Positions 43,858 through 52,204 of a stretch of 64,000 nucleotides of DNA are shown here, piece by piece; positions within the stretch are counted from its first letter, which is position 1; each line of letters begins with the position of its first letter. The translations under genes were made by a program, and so were the position numbers. This DNA is from Acidobacteriota bacterium (GTDB lineage: Bacteria; Acidobacteriota; Aminicenantia; Aminicenantales; Saccharicenantaceae): NCBI GenBank assembly GCA_039683095.1, contig JBDKSB010000012.1, positions 1,055,846 through 1,119,845 on the forward strand, in the 5' to 3' direction. Under the pieces are notes generated by a model, which was given only the letters and a program-made list of their open reading frames with translations, was not told where the DNA came from and did not search any database.

Positions 43858-45324
43858 CTACCTTCTATTGATTTCTGGGGAAATGTCAAGCGGCGGGGCA
43901 CCGGGGCCTGGCCGCGGCCGGCGCCGGCGCTCGAGGGCCAGGCCGGCCAGGAAGCCCGCCGCGCCCAGGGCGACGCCCAGGGGGAGCGACCGCGGCCAGG
44001 CGGGCAGAGGGATGATCCGCAGGCCCGAGTCGGCCAGGAACGACAGGACCGCGTAGCCGCCTCCCAGGGTCAGGCCCAGGAGGCCGGCCAGGGGGGCCCG
44101 TCTCTTGAGGAACAGGGCCGCCAGCCCGGGGACAAGCAGGCCTTCGGCCATGATCGTCGAGGCCAGGCCCAGGGTCCGCAGGATATCGTTCAGGCGGGCG
44201 GCGATGATCAGGGCGGCCAGGGCCAGGATCGCCGTGGCCGATCGGGCCAGGGCGAGCGGCCGTCGGCCTTCGGCCAGGGGCCCCGTTCCCGCTCCGGCCC
44301 CCCGGCCCAGGAGGTCCTTGGTCAGGGTGAAGGCGCCGGCGTTGAGGGCTGCGTCCAGGGTCGAGAAGATGGCCGCGAGGACGGTCACGAAGACGAGGCC
44401 GCCCATGAAGGTCCCCGATCCGGCCGAGACGAAGCGGGTGATGAGGGGGACGCCGGAACCGCCGTCCGGCGCGAGCGGCAGGAAAAGCATCCCGGCGGCC
44501 ACGATGCCGGCATAGAAGAACCCGAGGAGGACGGCCGCTCCGGCCGTGCCCGCCCGCGAGGCGGCGTCGCTTCGAGCGGCCTGCATCCTCTGCCAGGCGA
44601 TGGGCGAAATGGTCCAGGCCAGAAGAAATGACAGGGCGATCAGGGCGTTGCGCCCGCCGTCCGCGACAGGATCGAAATAGGCCGTCTTCCCGGCCGCGGC
44701 GGCCGCGGCCCGGACCGCGGCCCACGACGTCTTCGAAGCCAGGGAGGCGATCATGGCCGCGATGCCGGCGACGAGCAGTGCGAACTGGAGGACGTGAGTC
44801 CTGGCCACCGCGCCGAGGCCTCCGGACACGGAATAGGCCATGACGATCCCGGCTGCGACGAGCAGGCTCGGGAAGGGTCCGAGGCCCAGGAACGCCCCCA
44901 GGAAAGGGCCGGCGGCGACCATCTGGGAGGCCGCCAGGACGGTCATGTACCAGACGATGAGGATGGAGGTCAGGATCCCGGCCGTCCGGCCGTAGCGGCC
45001 GCGCATGAGCTCGGCCGGCGTCAGCCCGGAAACCGCCCGTATGGGCCGGGTCAGGGCCGTCAGGACAAGGAGCGTGGCCACGGCCGGCAGGCCGATGATC
45101 CAGATCGCCCTCGCGCCGTCGCGGCAGGCCTCGTCGACGGAAACCAGGAGCGAGGCGGCGCCGATCCAGGAGGCGCAGAGCGAGAAGGCGACCCGGGAGC
45201 CGTCCAGGCGCCGCGAGGCCAGGAAGAATGATTCCAGGGTCCCCGGACGGCGGCGGAGCCCCAGCCCGGCCAGCCAGAGCACGGCGACATAGGCGGCGAC
45301 TGCCGCCAGGAACCCCGTTTTCAT
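43858..45324 (-). CDS. sodium:solute symporter family transporter
   Basis: A 488-residue membrane protein with about 13 helices, of the SSS/SLC5 family: first helix GFLAAVAAYVAVLWLAGLGL, then SFFLASRRLDGSRVAFSLCASWIGAASLL in the core, and a conserved-type stretch ILTSILIVWYMTVLAASQMVA. I start it at ATG 45324; a longer frame upstream lies over lolA and the sigma gene and is a shadow. A TATACT box sits 9 nt before this ATG and there is no Shine-Dalgarno. Substrate not predictable (amino acids, sugars or carboxylates are typical). Confidence 0.88.
   Translation of the reverse strand: MKTGFLAAVAAYVAVLWLAGLGLRRRPGTLESFFLASRRLDGSRVAFSLCASWIGAASLLVSVDEACRDGARAIWIIGLPAVATLLVLTALTRPIRAVSGLTPAELMRGRYGRTAGILTSILIVWYMTVLAASQMVAAGPFLGAFLGLGPFPSLLVAAGIVMAYSVSGGLGAVARTHVLQFALLVAGIAAMIASLASKTSWAAVRAAAAAAGKTAYFDPVADGGRNALIALSFLLAWTISPIAWQRMQAARSDAASRAGTAGAAVLLGFFYAGIVAAGMLFLPLAPDGGSGVPLITRFVSAGSGTFMGGLVFVTVLAAIFSTLDAALNAGAFTLTKDLLGRGAGAGTGPLAEGRRPLALARSATAILALAALIIAARLNDILRTLGLASTIMAEGLLVPGLAALFLKRRAPLAGLLGLTLGGGYAVLSFLADSGLRIIPLPAWPRSLPLGVALGAAGFLAGLALERRRRPRPGPGAPPLDISPEINRR
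43862..43889 (-). promoter_or_regulatory. promoter of the exported TPR gene
   Basis: Minus strand perfect TTGACA, 16-nt spacer, TAGAAG. It lies within the 3' end of the symporter gene. Confidence 0.5.
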
Positions 45325-45332
45325 GCGCCGGG

Positions 45333-45338
45333 AGTATA
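45333..45338 (-). promoter_or_regulatory. -10 box of the symporter gene, near-leaderless start
   Basis: Minus strand TATACT with the ATG beginning 9 nt after its last base. The -35 is not clear. Confidence 0.5.
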
Positions 45339-45419
45339 CACCATCCCGGGGGACGCGTCCTCTCACCTGCCCCCGGCGCATTTTCCCGGCCCATGCCCTT
45401 CCAGGGACGGTCCTGGACC

Positions 45420-45428
45420 TGTTATAAT
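45420..45428 (+). promoter_or_regulatory. extended -10 promoter of lolA, probable leaderless start
   Basis: TGT-TATAAT, perfect with TGn. The ATG at 45427 overlaps the box and cannot be in the transcript; ATG 45436 is 8 nt after its last base, at the expected start point. Confidence 0.65.
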
Positions 45429-45435
45429 GACCGGC

Positions 45436-46134
45436 ATGATGCGCTTGGCGGCCGCTCTGACGGGCTTGGCCCTCATGGCCGGCGTCCCGGGTCCTTCCGC
45501 CGCGGCCTCCTCCGCCTCCGCCGCCGCCCCGGCCGTGACCGCCGAGCAGGCGGTGGCCAACCTGCAGCGGGCCCTCGCGGCCGTCACCACGCTTCAGGCC
45601 CGGTTCGAGCAGCTCCACTACTCCATGACCGTCTCGGAGCCCTTGCGCGAGAAAGGCGAGATCTTCCTCCAGAAGCCCGGCCGCATGCGCTGGGCCTATA
45701 AGGACCCCCAGGACAAGGTCTTCCTCTACAAAGAGGGGGTCGTCGAGATGTACCTGCCCGAAGACAAGCAGCTCACCCGCAGCCCGGTCTCCAAGGAGGC
45801 TTTGGAGTCGGACATCTTCGGCATCTTCCTGGGGACGGTCGGGCTCCGCGACGCCTACACCGTCGAGGACAGCCTTTTCCCGACCAGCGCCGTCCGCGTC
45901 CGCCAGGTCAGGCTGACCCCCAGGACGGAGGGCGAATTCTCCCATATCCTGCTCGAGATCGACGAGTCGACCTGGCTCCTGCGCCGGGCCATCTTCCTCG
46001 AGTGGGCCGGGAACAAGCGCGAGTTCATCTTCAGCCAGGTCCGGACCGGGCTCCGCATCCCGGCCAGGACCTTCATCCTCAGGGTCCCCCCCGGCACCGA
46101 GATCATCGACGACACGGGGAGCGCCAAACATTAG
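45436..46134 (+). CDS. lolA: outer membrane lipoprotein carrier LolA
   Basis: A 232-residue exported protein. After a signal peptide (MMRLAAALTGLALMAGVPG) and Ala/Ser-rich linker comes the LolA pattern: AVANLQRALAAVTTLQARFEQ, then REKGEIFLQKPGRMRWAYKDPQDKVFLYKEGVVEMYLPEDKQL. LolA carries lipoproteins through the periplasm to LolB or the outer membrane, fitting the many lipoproteins here. Start chosen from the promoter position. Probably ends before the ECF sigma operon, which has its own promoter. Confidence 0.92.
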   Translation: MMRLAAALTGLALMAGVPGPSAAASSASAAAPAVTAEQAVANLQRALAAVTTLQARFEQLHYSMTVSEPLREKGEIFLQKPGRMRWAYKDPQDKVFLYKEGVVEMYLPEDKQLTRSPVSKEALESDIFGIFLGTVGLRDAYTVEDSLFPTSAVRVRQVRLTPRTEGEFSHILLEIDESTWLLRRAIFLEWAGNKREFIFSQVRTGLRIPARTFILRVPPGTEIIDDTGSAKH

Positions 46135-46142
46135 GGGCGAAA

Positions 46143-46165
46143 AACCTTTCGGCCGGGAATCCGTA
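46143..46165 (+). promoter_or_regulatory. ECF-type promoter (AAC-N16-CGTA), probable autoregulation
   Basis: AAC (46143-46145), exactly 16 nt, then CGTA (46162-46165), the pattern used by SigW/RpoE-type ECF factors. It lies immediately upstream of an ECF sigma gene, so self-activation is likely. Confidence 0.7.
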
Positions 46166-46194
46166 TGAACAACCGAGGGCAGGACGCTCTCTCG

Positions 46195-46755
46195 ATGACA
46201 GAAGACCGCCAGCTTGTGTCCCGGGCCCTCAGAGGAGACCGCAGGGCATATGAGATGATCGTCCGAAAGTACGAGCAGCCCCTCACGAGCTACATCCACC
46301 GGATGACCGGGGAGCGCGAGGCGGCTCTCGATTTCGCGCAGGAAGTCTTCCTCAAGGCCTACTGCTCGCTGGCCTCCTACCGTCCCGCCTACAAGTTCTC
46401 GACCTGGCTGTTCAAGATCGCCTCGAACCACCTCATCGACCACTGGCGGAAGAAGAGGGTCGCCACCGTCTCGATCGACCAGCCGATCGACGGCGACGAC
46501 GACAGCCCGACGCCCCAGATCGCGGATCCCGGGCCGTCGGTAGCCCGCAGGTTCGAGCTGGCCGAGATCCGGGAGAAGATCGAGCGGGCCCTCGAGTCTG
46601 TGCCGGAGGCGCTCCGGGAGCTGTTCATCCTCCGCCATATCAACGAGTTCTCCTACGAGGAGATCGCCGACATCAAGGGGCTGCCCGTCGGCACGGTCAA
46701 GAACCGCGTCTTCCAGGCCAAGGAGCTGCTGCGAAAACGAATGGAGGGATCGTGA
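46195..46755 (+). CDS. ECF RNA polymerase sigma factor (RpoE-like)
   Basis: A 186-residue sigma factor. Region 2 (AYEMIVRKYEQPLTSYIHRMTGEREAALDFAQEVFLKAY...STWLFKIASNHLIDHWRKKR) and region 4 (VPEALRELFILRHINEFSYEEIADIKGLPVGTVKNRVFQAKELLRKRM) are intact. An ATG at 46165 overlaps the -10 of the ECF-type promoter, so I prefer ATG 46195. It overlaps the anti-sigma gene by GTGA, typical of a sigma / anti-sigma pair responding to envelope stress. Confidence 0.94.
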   Translation: MTEDRQLVSRALRGDRRAYEMIVRKYEQPLTSYIHRMTGEREAALDFAQEVFLKAYCSLASYRPAYKFSTWLFKIASNHLIDHWRKKRVATVSIDQPIDGDDDSPTPQIADPGPSVARRFELAEIREKIERALESVPEALRELFILRHINEFSYEEIADIKGLPVGTVKNRVFQAKELLRKRMEGS

Positions 46756-47336
46756 CGGACCACATCCGCCCCGAAGACCTCTACCTTTATCTCGAGGGCG
46801 AGCTGGGCGCCTTCGAAGCCGAGCACCTCGAGGAGCATCTCGAGGAATGTCCGGCCTGCCGCGAGGCCCTGGCCGGGCGCCGCGCCCTCCACGAGGCCTT
46901 CACCAGCCTGCCGCCGTTCGATGTGCCGTCCGGCTTCGCCGCCTCGGTCATGGACAGCCTGCCCGAGCCGGAGGTCCGGAAGGCCGCCTGGCTCGCGCCC
47001 TTGATCGCCGGCGCGGCCGCCCTGGGCATCGGCCTGGCCGGCTTCTACGCCTTCACCGGCACGGGCCTGGTCGACCTGCTCGTCGCCTTCAACCGCTTCT
47101 GGAGCGCGATCCTCGGCCAGGTCCTGCCCCTGGCCGTCAAGACGTTCAAGCTCGGCGGCGTTCTGGCGAGGGTGGTCGGCGACCTGCTGAGCATGGGCCT
47201 GCAGGGGCTGGCGACCTTCAGCCGCGTCCTGGGCCCGGCGGGCACGATCATCGTGCTCGGCCTGGTCCTCCTCGTCATATCGTTCCTCGTCCTCCTGGGG
47301 GCGAGGCGAGTCCCCGGCCAGGGAGAAGAAGAATGA
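46752..47336 (+). CDS. membrane-anchored zinc-finger anti-sigma factor
   Basis: A 194-residue protein starting with GTG inside the sigma stop. The N-terminal ZAS/zf-HC2 motif is visible: EAEHLEEHLEECPACREAL, with His-x3-Cys-x2-Cys. Transmembrane helices follow (WLAPLIAGAAALGIGLAGFYAF; IIVLGLVLLVISFLVLL), with a Leu/Val-rich segment between. It should hold the sigma factor at the membrane. Coupled by ATGA to the next gene. Confidence 0.92.
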   Translation: MTDHIRPEDLYLYLEGELGAFEAEHLEEHLEECPACREALAGRRALHEAFTSLPPFDVPSGFAASVMDSLPEPEVRKAAWLAPLIAGAAALGIGLAGFYAFTGTGLVDLLVAFNRFWSAILGQVLPLAVKTFKLGGVLARVVGDLLSMGLQGLATFSRVLGPAGTIIVLGLVLLVISFLVLLGARRVPGQGEEE

Positions 47337-48262
47337 AAAAGGTCCTCGCTGCGGCCCTGCTGGGCCTGCTTGTTCTAGCCCCGCTGGCGGCGCCGGCGGC
47401 GGCCCGGGCCGAGATCAGCTCCCGGAAAGAGATCCGCGTCGCGCCCGGCGAGACGCAGGAAGAGATCGTCAGCTTCGGCGGCCACGTCCTCATCGAGGGC
47501 AAGGTCAAGGGCGATGTCGTCGTCTTCGGCGGCTCGATCACCATCAGCGGCGAGGTCGGCCAGTCGGTCGTCGGCGTCGGTTCGCGCATCCAGGTCAAGT
47601 CCACGGCCTCGGTGGCCAAGGACCTGGCCGCCCTCGGCGGGACGCTGGAAAAGGAGCCCGGCTGCGCCATCGGCGGCGATACCATCTATTTCCAGACCCG
47701 CGAGATCGGCGACCGGCTGTTCCGGGAAGGCCACGTGTTCGACGGCGTCTTCTCGCTCTCGATCATCCCGATCATCGTCGCGGCCAAGCTGGTCATGATC
47801 GTCCTCTGGCTCATCATCGCCCTGATGGGCGCCGGCCTGCTGCCCCGGCAGATCGCCTACGCCGGCGGCGAGATCCGGAAGCGCTTCTGGCCCGACCTGG
47901 GGATCGGCCTGCTGGCCATCATCGTCTTCCTGATGGTCATGTTCTTCGCCGGCATGCTCTGCTTCATCCTCGTCGGCATCCCCATCGCCATGGCCCTAGG
48001 CGTGGGCGGCTTCATCATCTGGGTCTTCGGCCGCCTGGCCGTCCTCTACTTCCTCGGCGAGAGCGCCCTGCGGGGCTTCCGCTCGACGAATATCACCGCC
48101 ATGAGCGCGGTCCTGATGGGGCTGCTGGTCTTCAGCCTGGCCGGGTTCGTGCCCGTCCTCGGCCTCCTGTTCACCCTGGCGATGAACGCCGTCGGCTGGG
48201 GCGTCGCCCTGCGGACGAAGTTCGGCACGCGGGAGAACTGGTTCGTGAAGAAGCCGGCCTGA
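47333..48262 (+). CDS. bactofilin-like polymer-forming domain fused to a membrane domain
   Basis: A 309-residue protein. Signal peptide (MKKVLAAALLGLLVLAPLAAPAAA), then a short beta-helix region of bactofilin type (HVLIEGKVKGDVVVFGGSITISGEVGQSVVGVGSRIQV...VAKDLAALGG), then about four to five transmembrane helices (IIPIIVAAKLVMIVLWLIIALMGAGLL; LGIGLLAIIVFLMVMFFAGMLCFILVGIPIAMALG). The signal sequence puts the polymer-like part outside the cytoplasm, unlike classic bactofilins. Third gene of the ECF operon, so perhaps the envelope sensor or effector. Confidence 0.82.
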   Translation: MKKVLAAALLGLLVLAPLAAPAAARAEISSRKEIRVAPGETQEEIVSFGGHVLIEGKVKGDVVVFGGSITISGEVGQSVVGVGSRIQVKSTASVAKDLAALGGTLEKEPGCAIGGDTIYFQTREIGDRLFREGHVFDGVFSLSIIPIIVAAKLVMIVLWLIIALMGAGLLPRQIAYAGGEIRKRFWPDLGIGLLAIIVFLMVMFFAGMLCFILVGIPIAMALGVGGFIIWVFGRLAVLYFLGESALRGFRSTNITAMSAVLMGLLVFSLAGFVPVLGLLFTLAMNAVGWGVALRTKFGTRENWFVKKPA

Positions 48263-48359
48263 CACGGAGCTGATTCCCGGGAGCGGAGGGCCGGATACGC
48301 GGCGGAGTCGCTCGGAGCCGTGCCGCCGGGAAACATCCCGATAAAGCCCGATCCGCAAA

Positions 48360-48388
48360 GGGGACACGTGCCGTCGGCACTTGTCCCC
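48360..48388. repeat. imperfect hairpin with GGGGACA/TGTCCCC ends
   Basis: Arms GGGGACAcGTGCC and GGCACtTGTCCCC enclose a 3-nt loop with one mismatch. It lies between two convergent genes and shares its end sequence with the element at 10408-10608. No T-run follows, so a REP-like element or a structured transcript end is more likely than a classic terminator. Confidence 0.6.
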
Positions 48389-48398
48389 GGGATCGAGC

Positions 48399-48956
48399 TC
48401 AGCCTTCCAGGATTTCCCTTTCTTTCGCCTTGGCCAGCTCCTCGGCCTTGACGATCATCTCGTCCAGTAGCTTCTGGAGCTGCTCGAGACCGGAGAACTT
48501 ATCGTCCTCGGTGATCTCCTTCTCCTTCTCCAGCTCCTCGATGAACTCCTTGGACTCGCGGCGCATGTTGCGCAGGGCCGTCTTCTCGTCCTCGAGCATC
48601 TTGCCGATCTTCTTGGCCATCTCCCGGCGCCGCTCCTCGTCGAGGGGCGGGATGGGGACGCGCAGGAGCTTGCCGTCGTTGAGGGGGTTGAGGCCGAGGT
48701 CGGCCCCGCGGATGGCCTTGTCGACCGGCTCGAGCATGGACGGGTCGTAGGGCTGGACGACGATGAGTGTCGGCTCCGGCACCTTGATGGTGGCCACCTG
48801 GTTGACCGGCGTGGCCGCGCCGTAGTAGCTGACCTTGATGTCCTCGAAAATGCTGATGTTGGCCCGGCCGGTCCGGAGCATGCCAATCTCCTTGCGGAAA
48901 TGCTCGGCCGAGGCCTTCATCTTCTTGGCCGTATCGTTGAGCGCGTCTTTGACCAT
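48399..48956 (-). CDS. frr: ribosome recycling factor
   Basis: A 185-residue protein of normal RRF length, starting MVKDALNDTAKKMKASAEHFRKEI with RGRANISIFEDIKVSYYG variants (here LRTGRANISIFEDIKV), the conserved middle TPVNQVATIKVPEPTLIVVQPYDPSMLEPVDKAI and C-terminal PIPPLDEERRREMAKKIGKM. It splits post-termination ribosomes with EF-G. ATG 48956 has GAGAGGA upstream. It has its own promoter besides possible read-through from pyrH. Confidence 0.97.
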   Translation of the reverse strand: MVKDALNDTAKKMKASAEHFRKEIGMLRTGRANISIFEDIKVSYYGAATPVNQVATIKVPEPTLIVVQPYDPSMLEPVDKAIRGADLGLNPLNDGKLLRVPIPPLDEERRREMAKKIGKMLEDEKTALRNMRRESKEFIEELEKEKEITEDDKFSGLEQLQKLLDEMIVKAEELAKAKEREILEG

Positions 48957-49023
48957 GGCGATCCTCTCGGAGTCAGGTATTAGGAGCCGTCGCCGCGGGG
49001 CGGCCCCGCCGGCGACCGAAGCG

Positions 49024-49052
49024 ATGATAGAATACGCGCTCCGGCCTGTCAA
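49024..49052 (-). promoter_or_regulatory. frr promoter
   Basis: Minus strand perfect TTGACA, 17-nt spacer, TATCAT, about 70 nt upstream of frr, in the pyrH-frr gap. The leader contains a strong GC hairpin (near 48990-49015). Confidence 0.7.
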
Positions 49053-49097
49053 GGAAGAGCGTGCACGTCAGGAAGGGGCCTGGTTCCTTCTTCTCCC

Positions 49098-49817
49098 TCA
49101 ATAGACGCGGGTGCCGATGGCCTCGCCCAGCACCGCCCGCATGATGTTGCCGCCCTTGCCCAGGGCGAAGACGAGGATGGGCATGCCGTTGTCGCTGCAG
49201 AGCGAGATGGCCGTGGCGTCCATGACCCTGAGGTTCTTCTTCAGGACGTCGATGTAGCGGATGGCCTTGAACTTCTTGGCCGTCTTGTCGGTCACCGGGT
49301 CGGACGAATAGACCCCGTCCACCTTGGTGGCCTTGAAGATGATGTCGGCCCCGATCTCGAGGGCCCGCTGGGCGGCGGCCGTGTCGGTCGTGAAGAAGGG
49401 GCAGCCGATGCCGGCCGAGAAGATGATGATCCGGCCCTTCTCCATGTGGCGGATGACCCGCCGGCGGATGAACGGTTCGGCCACGGACTTGATCTCGATC
49501 GCCGAGACGTGGCGGGTGTCGGCCCCGGCCTTGTCCAGCGCCGCCTGCAGGGCGACGCCGTTGATGACCGTGGCCAGCATGCCCATCTGGTCGGCCGAGC
49601 CCTGGTCGATGCCCTCCTTGACCCCCTTGGCCCCGCGGAACAGGTTGCCGCCGCCGATCATGACCGCCATGTCGACCCCGAGGTCGTGGACTTCCTTGAT
49701 CTCCCGGGCGACGGCCAGGGCCCGGTCGAAATCGATCCCGGTGGCGATGTCGCCGAGGAACGATTCGCCGGACAGCTTGAGCAGGACGCGCTTGTAGGCG
49801 GGTTGGGGTGCGGGCAT
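49098..49817 (-). CDS. pyrH: UMP kinase
   Basis: A 239-residue amino-acid-kinase-fold enzyme: [47 protein letters not shown], and [28 protein letters not shown] (FTTDTAA here). It makes UDP from UMP. It sits between tsf and frr in the usual translation operon, 44 nt after tsf. Confidence 0.97.
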   Translation of the reverse strand: MPAPQPAYKRVLLKLSGESFLGDIATGIDFDRALAVAREIKEVHDLGVDMAVMIGGGNLFRGAKGVKEGIDQGSADQMGMLATVINGVALQAALDKAGADTRHVSAIEIKSVAEPFIRRRVIRHMEKGRIIIFSAGIGCPFFTTDTAAAQRALEIGADIIFKATKVDGVYSSDPVTDKTAKKFKAIRYIDVLKKNLRVMDATAISLCSDNGMPILVFALGKGGNIMRAVLGEAIGTRVY

Positions 49818-49861
49818 TGTTCAGGCTCCGGCCGGAATTCTACACCGGTCGGGCCCGGACT

Positions 49862-50458
49862 TCAATCCTGGCCGATCTCGAAGCGCGCGAACCGTCCGAC
49901 CTTGATGTTCTCGCCCATCTTGGCGACGAGCTGGGTGATCAGGTCGCGGACCTTGAGCTTGTCCTCGCGGATGTAGGGCTGGTCGAGGAGGCAGACCTCC
50001 TCGAAGAACTTCCCCAGCTTGCCCTCGACGATCTTCTCCATGATCTGGGGCGGCTTCTTCATGTCGCCGAGTTGGGCCAGGATGATCTCCTTCTCCTTGG
50101 CCACGATGTCGGCGGGGACGTCGGCCGGGGCGATCCACTTCGGCTTGGAGGCCGCGATCTGCAGGCCCAGCTCCTTGACCAGCTCCTGGAACTCGCAGTT
50201 CCGGGCCACGAAATCGGATTCGCAGTTGACCTCGACCAGGACGCCGATGCGGCCGTTCATGTGGATGTAGGACCCGACCAGGCCTTCCTTGGCCGCGCGG
50301 CTGGACTTGGCCTCGGCCCGGGCGTAGCCCTTCTTGCGCAGGATCTCGACGGCCTTGTCCATGTCGCAATCGCACTCGGCCAGGGCAGCCTTGCACTCCA
50401 TCATGCCGATGCCGGTCCGCTCGCGCAGTTCTTTGACCTTTTCCGCTGTGATTTCCAT
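49862..50458 (-). CDS. tsf: elongation factor Ts (short form)
   Basis: A 198-residue EF-Ts with the N-terminal UBA-like domain (VKELRERTGIGMMECKAALAECDCDMDKAVEILRKKG) and one core domain (VNCESDFVARNCEFQELVKELG), then the C-terminal module. It is much shorter than the E. coli protein and similar in size to the Thermus type with a single core subdomain. It recharges EF-Tu with GTP. Downstream of rpsB as usual. Confidence 0.96.
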   Translation of the reverse strand: MEITAEKVKELRERTGIGMMECKAALAECDCDMDKAVEILRKKGYARAEAKSSRAAKEGLVGSYIHMNGRIGVLVEVNCESDFVARNCEFQELVKELGLQIAASKPKWIAPADVPADIVAKEKEIILAQLGDMKKPPQIMEKIVEGKLGKFFEEVCLLDQPYIREDKLKVRDLITQLVAKMGENIKVGRFARFEIGQD

Positions 50459-50482
50459 GATCAGCTTCTCTCTTCCGTCCGC

Positions 50483-51280
50483 TCAGCGTTCCCCGGGGGT
50501 GCCGTCCCCGGACGTCTCGCCGCCGTCCCCGGACGCGGGCATGGCGGCGGCGGCGGCCTCTTCGGCCGCCTTCTCCTCGAGGAGCTCCTTGCTGATGCGG
50601 TTCTTCTTGCCTTCGATGATCGATTCGGCGGCCTTCGAGGCGAACAGCTCGATGGCCCGCACGGCGTCGTCGTTGCCGGGGATGGGATAGTCGATGGTCT
50701 CGGGGTCGCCGTTCGTGTCGACGACGGCCACGATGGGGATGCGCATCTTCCGCGCCTCCTCGATGGCGATCGTCTCCTTCGACGAGTCGATGATGAAGAT
50801 GACCCCGGGCAGCCCGCCCATGGTCTTCAGCCCGCCCAGGTTCTTCTGGAGCTTGCGGTAGACCTTCTCGAGCTTGGACTGCTCCTTCTTGGACAGGATC
50901 TCCCAGCGGCCGTCCTCCTTCATCTCCTCGAGCTCTTTGAGCTTGTCGACGCTCGTCCGGACGACGCCGAAGTTGGTCAGGAGGCCGCCCAGCCAGCGCT
51001 GGTTGACGTAGGCCGACTCGCACTTGGAGGCGTAATCCCGGACGATGTCCTGGGCCTGCTTCTTGGTGCCGACGAAGAGGATCATCTTGCCCTCCTCGGC
51101 GACGCCGCGGAGGAAGTTCAGGGCTTCCTTGAAGTTCTTGATCGTCTTCTGCAGGTCGACGATGTAGATGCCGTTCCTCTGGCCGAAGATGTATTCCTTC
51201 ATCTTCGGGTTCCAGCGCTTGGTCTGGTGCCCGAAGTGGACGCCCGCTTCCAACAGTTCTTTCATAGTGACGGAAACCAA
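50483..51280 (-). CDS. rpsB: 30S ribosomal protein S2
   Basis: A 265-residue S2: [43 protein letters not shown], the Walker-like region [12 protein letters not shown], and [10 protein letters not shown]. The start is TTG 51280, six nt after GGAGG; an ATG at 51265 lacks a binding site and would cut the N-terminus. The C-terminal tail is Ala/Glu-rich and longer than the minimal S2. Confidence 0.97.
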   Translation of the reverse strand: MVSVTMKELLEAGVHFGHQTKRWNPKMKEYIFGQRNGIYIVDLQKTIKNFKEALNFLRGVAEEGKMILFVGTKKQAQDIVRDYASKCESAYVNQRWLGGLLTNFGVVRTSVDKLKELEEMKEDGRWEILSKKEQSKLEKVYRKLQKNLGGLKTMGGLPGVIFIIDSSKETIAIEEARKMRIPIVAVVDTNGDPETIDYPIPGNDDAVRAIELFASKAAESIIEGKKNRISKELLEEKAAEEAAAAAMPASGDGGETSGDGTPGER

Positions 51281-51294
51281 GATGAGCCTCCTCT

Positions 51295-51699
51295 TTAGCG
51301 CTTGTGATACTGAGGAGCCTTGCGGGCGCCCAGCAATCCGTATTTCTTCCGCTCTTTGACCCGCGCGTCGCGCGTCAGCAGGCTGGCCGCCTTGAGCACG
51401 GGCTTGAGTTCCCGGTTGAACTCGACCAGGGCCCGGGCGATGCCGAGCCGGATGGCCTCGGCCTGGGCCTTGGCGCCGCCGCCGCTGATCCGGAGGAACA
51501 TGTCGAACTTGTCCTCGGTCTCGGTCAGCTGGAGCGGCTGGCGAATGATGGTCTTATAGGCGTCGAGCCGGAAATAATCAGCGTAGGGCCGCGGCCTCTT
51601 GTTGACGAACAGCGTGATGTCGCCCTTGCCCGAGCGCAGGAAGACGCGGGCGATGGCCGATTTCCTCTTCCCCGTTCCGTAGTACTGGATCAGACTCAA
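51295..51699 (-). CDS. rpsI: 30S ribosomal protein S9
   Basis: A 134-residue S9: [42 protein letters not shown] and the basic C-terminus [24 protein letters not shown], whose tail reaches the P site. The start codon is TTG after GGAGG. Standard partner of rplM just upstream. Confidence 0.97.
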   Translation of the reverse strand: MSLIQYYGTGKRKSAIARVFLRSGKGDITLFVNKRPRPYADYFRLDAYKTIIRQPLQLTETEDKFDMFLRISGGGAKAQAEAIRLGIARALVEFNRELKPVLKAASLLTRDARVKERKKYGLLGARKAPQYHKR

Positions 51700-51708
51700 A
51701 GGGGCCTC

Positions 51709-52137
51709 CTAAAACTTGTATTCCTGGGGGTTCTGGGCTTCGTGGGGGTGGGAAGGTCCGCGATAGACCTTGAGCTTCTTGTACAGGGCCCGGCCGAGCT
51801 TTCCCTTGGGAACCATGCCCCAGACGGCCTTCTTGATGACCTCCTCCGGCTTCCGGGCCAGGAGGTCCTTGAGGGTCTCCTCCTTGATGCCGCCCGGATA
51901 GAGGGAGTGGGTGTAGTACTTCTTCTGGTCGAGCTTGCGCCCGGTGACCTTGATCTTCTCGGCGTTGATGACCACGACGAAGTCCCCGGTGTCCAGGTGG
52001 CTGGTGAACTGGGGCTTCTTCTTGCCGCGGATCAGGTCGGCCACCTCGGTCGCCAGCCGGCCGAGGATCCGGCCGTCGGCGTCGATGAGCCACCACTTCT
52101 GTTCGATCTCATTCGATTTTGGAATATACGTCCTCAT
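51709..52137 (-). CDS. rplM: 50S ribosomal protein L13
   Basis: A 142-residue L13: WWLIDADGRILGRLATEVADLIRGKKKPQF, GDFVVVINAEKIKVTGRKLDQKKYYTHSLYPGG and VWGMVPKGKLGRALYKKLKVYRGPSHPHEAQ. First gene of the leftward rplM-rpsI-rpsB-tsf-pyrH-frr operon, with a promoter overlapping the 3' end of the rhomboid gene. Confidence 0.97.
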   Translation of the reverse strand: MRTYIPKSNEIEQKWWLIDADGRILGRLATEVADLIRGKKKPQFTSHLDTGDFVVVINAEKIKVTGRKLDQKKYYTHSLYPGGIKEETLKDLLARKPEEVIKKAVWGMVPKGKLGRALYKKLKVYRGPSHPHEAQNPQEYKF

Positions 52138-52175
52138 GAGCTTCTAACCTTAAACAAGAGATAGAAAGACGCCCT

Positions 52176-52204
52176 AAAATACTAAAAAATCTGGAAAAAG
52201 TCAA
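52176..52204 (-). promoter_or_regulatory. promoter of the rplM operon
   Basis: Minus strand TTGACT, 17-nt spacer, TATTTT. The -35 overlaps the stop codon of the rhomboid gene. An AT-rich leader of about 30 nt leads to rplM. Confidence 0.7.

Noticed and set aside
45325-46638. N-terminal extension of the sodium:solute symporter frame
   Set aside because: It lies antisense to lolA and the ECF sigma gene and has shadow composition. The symporter's first helix starts at the ATG at 45324.
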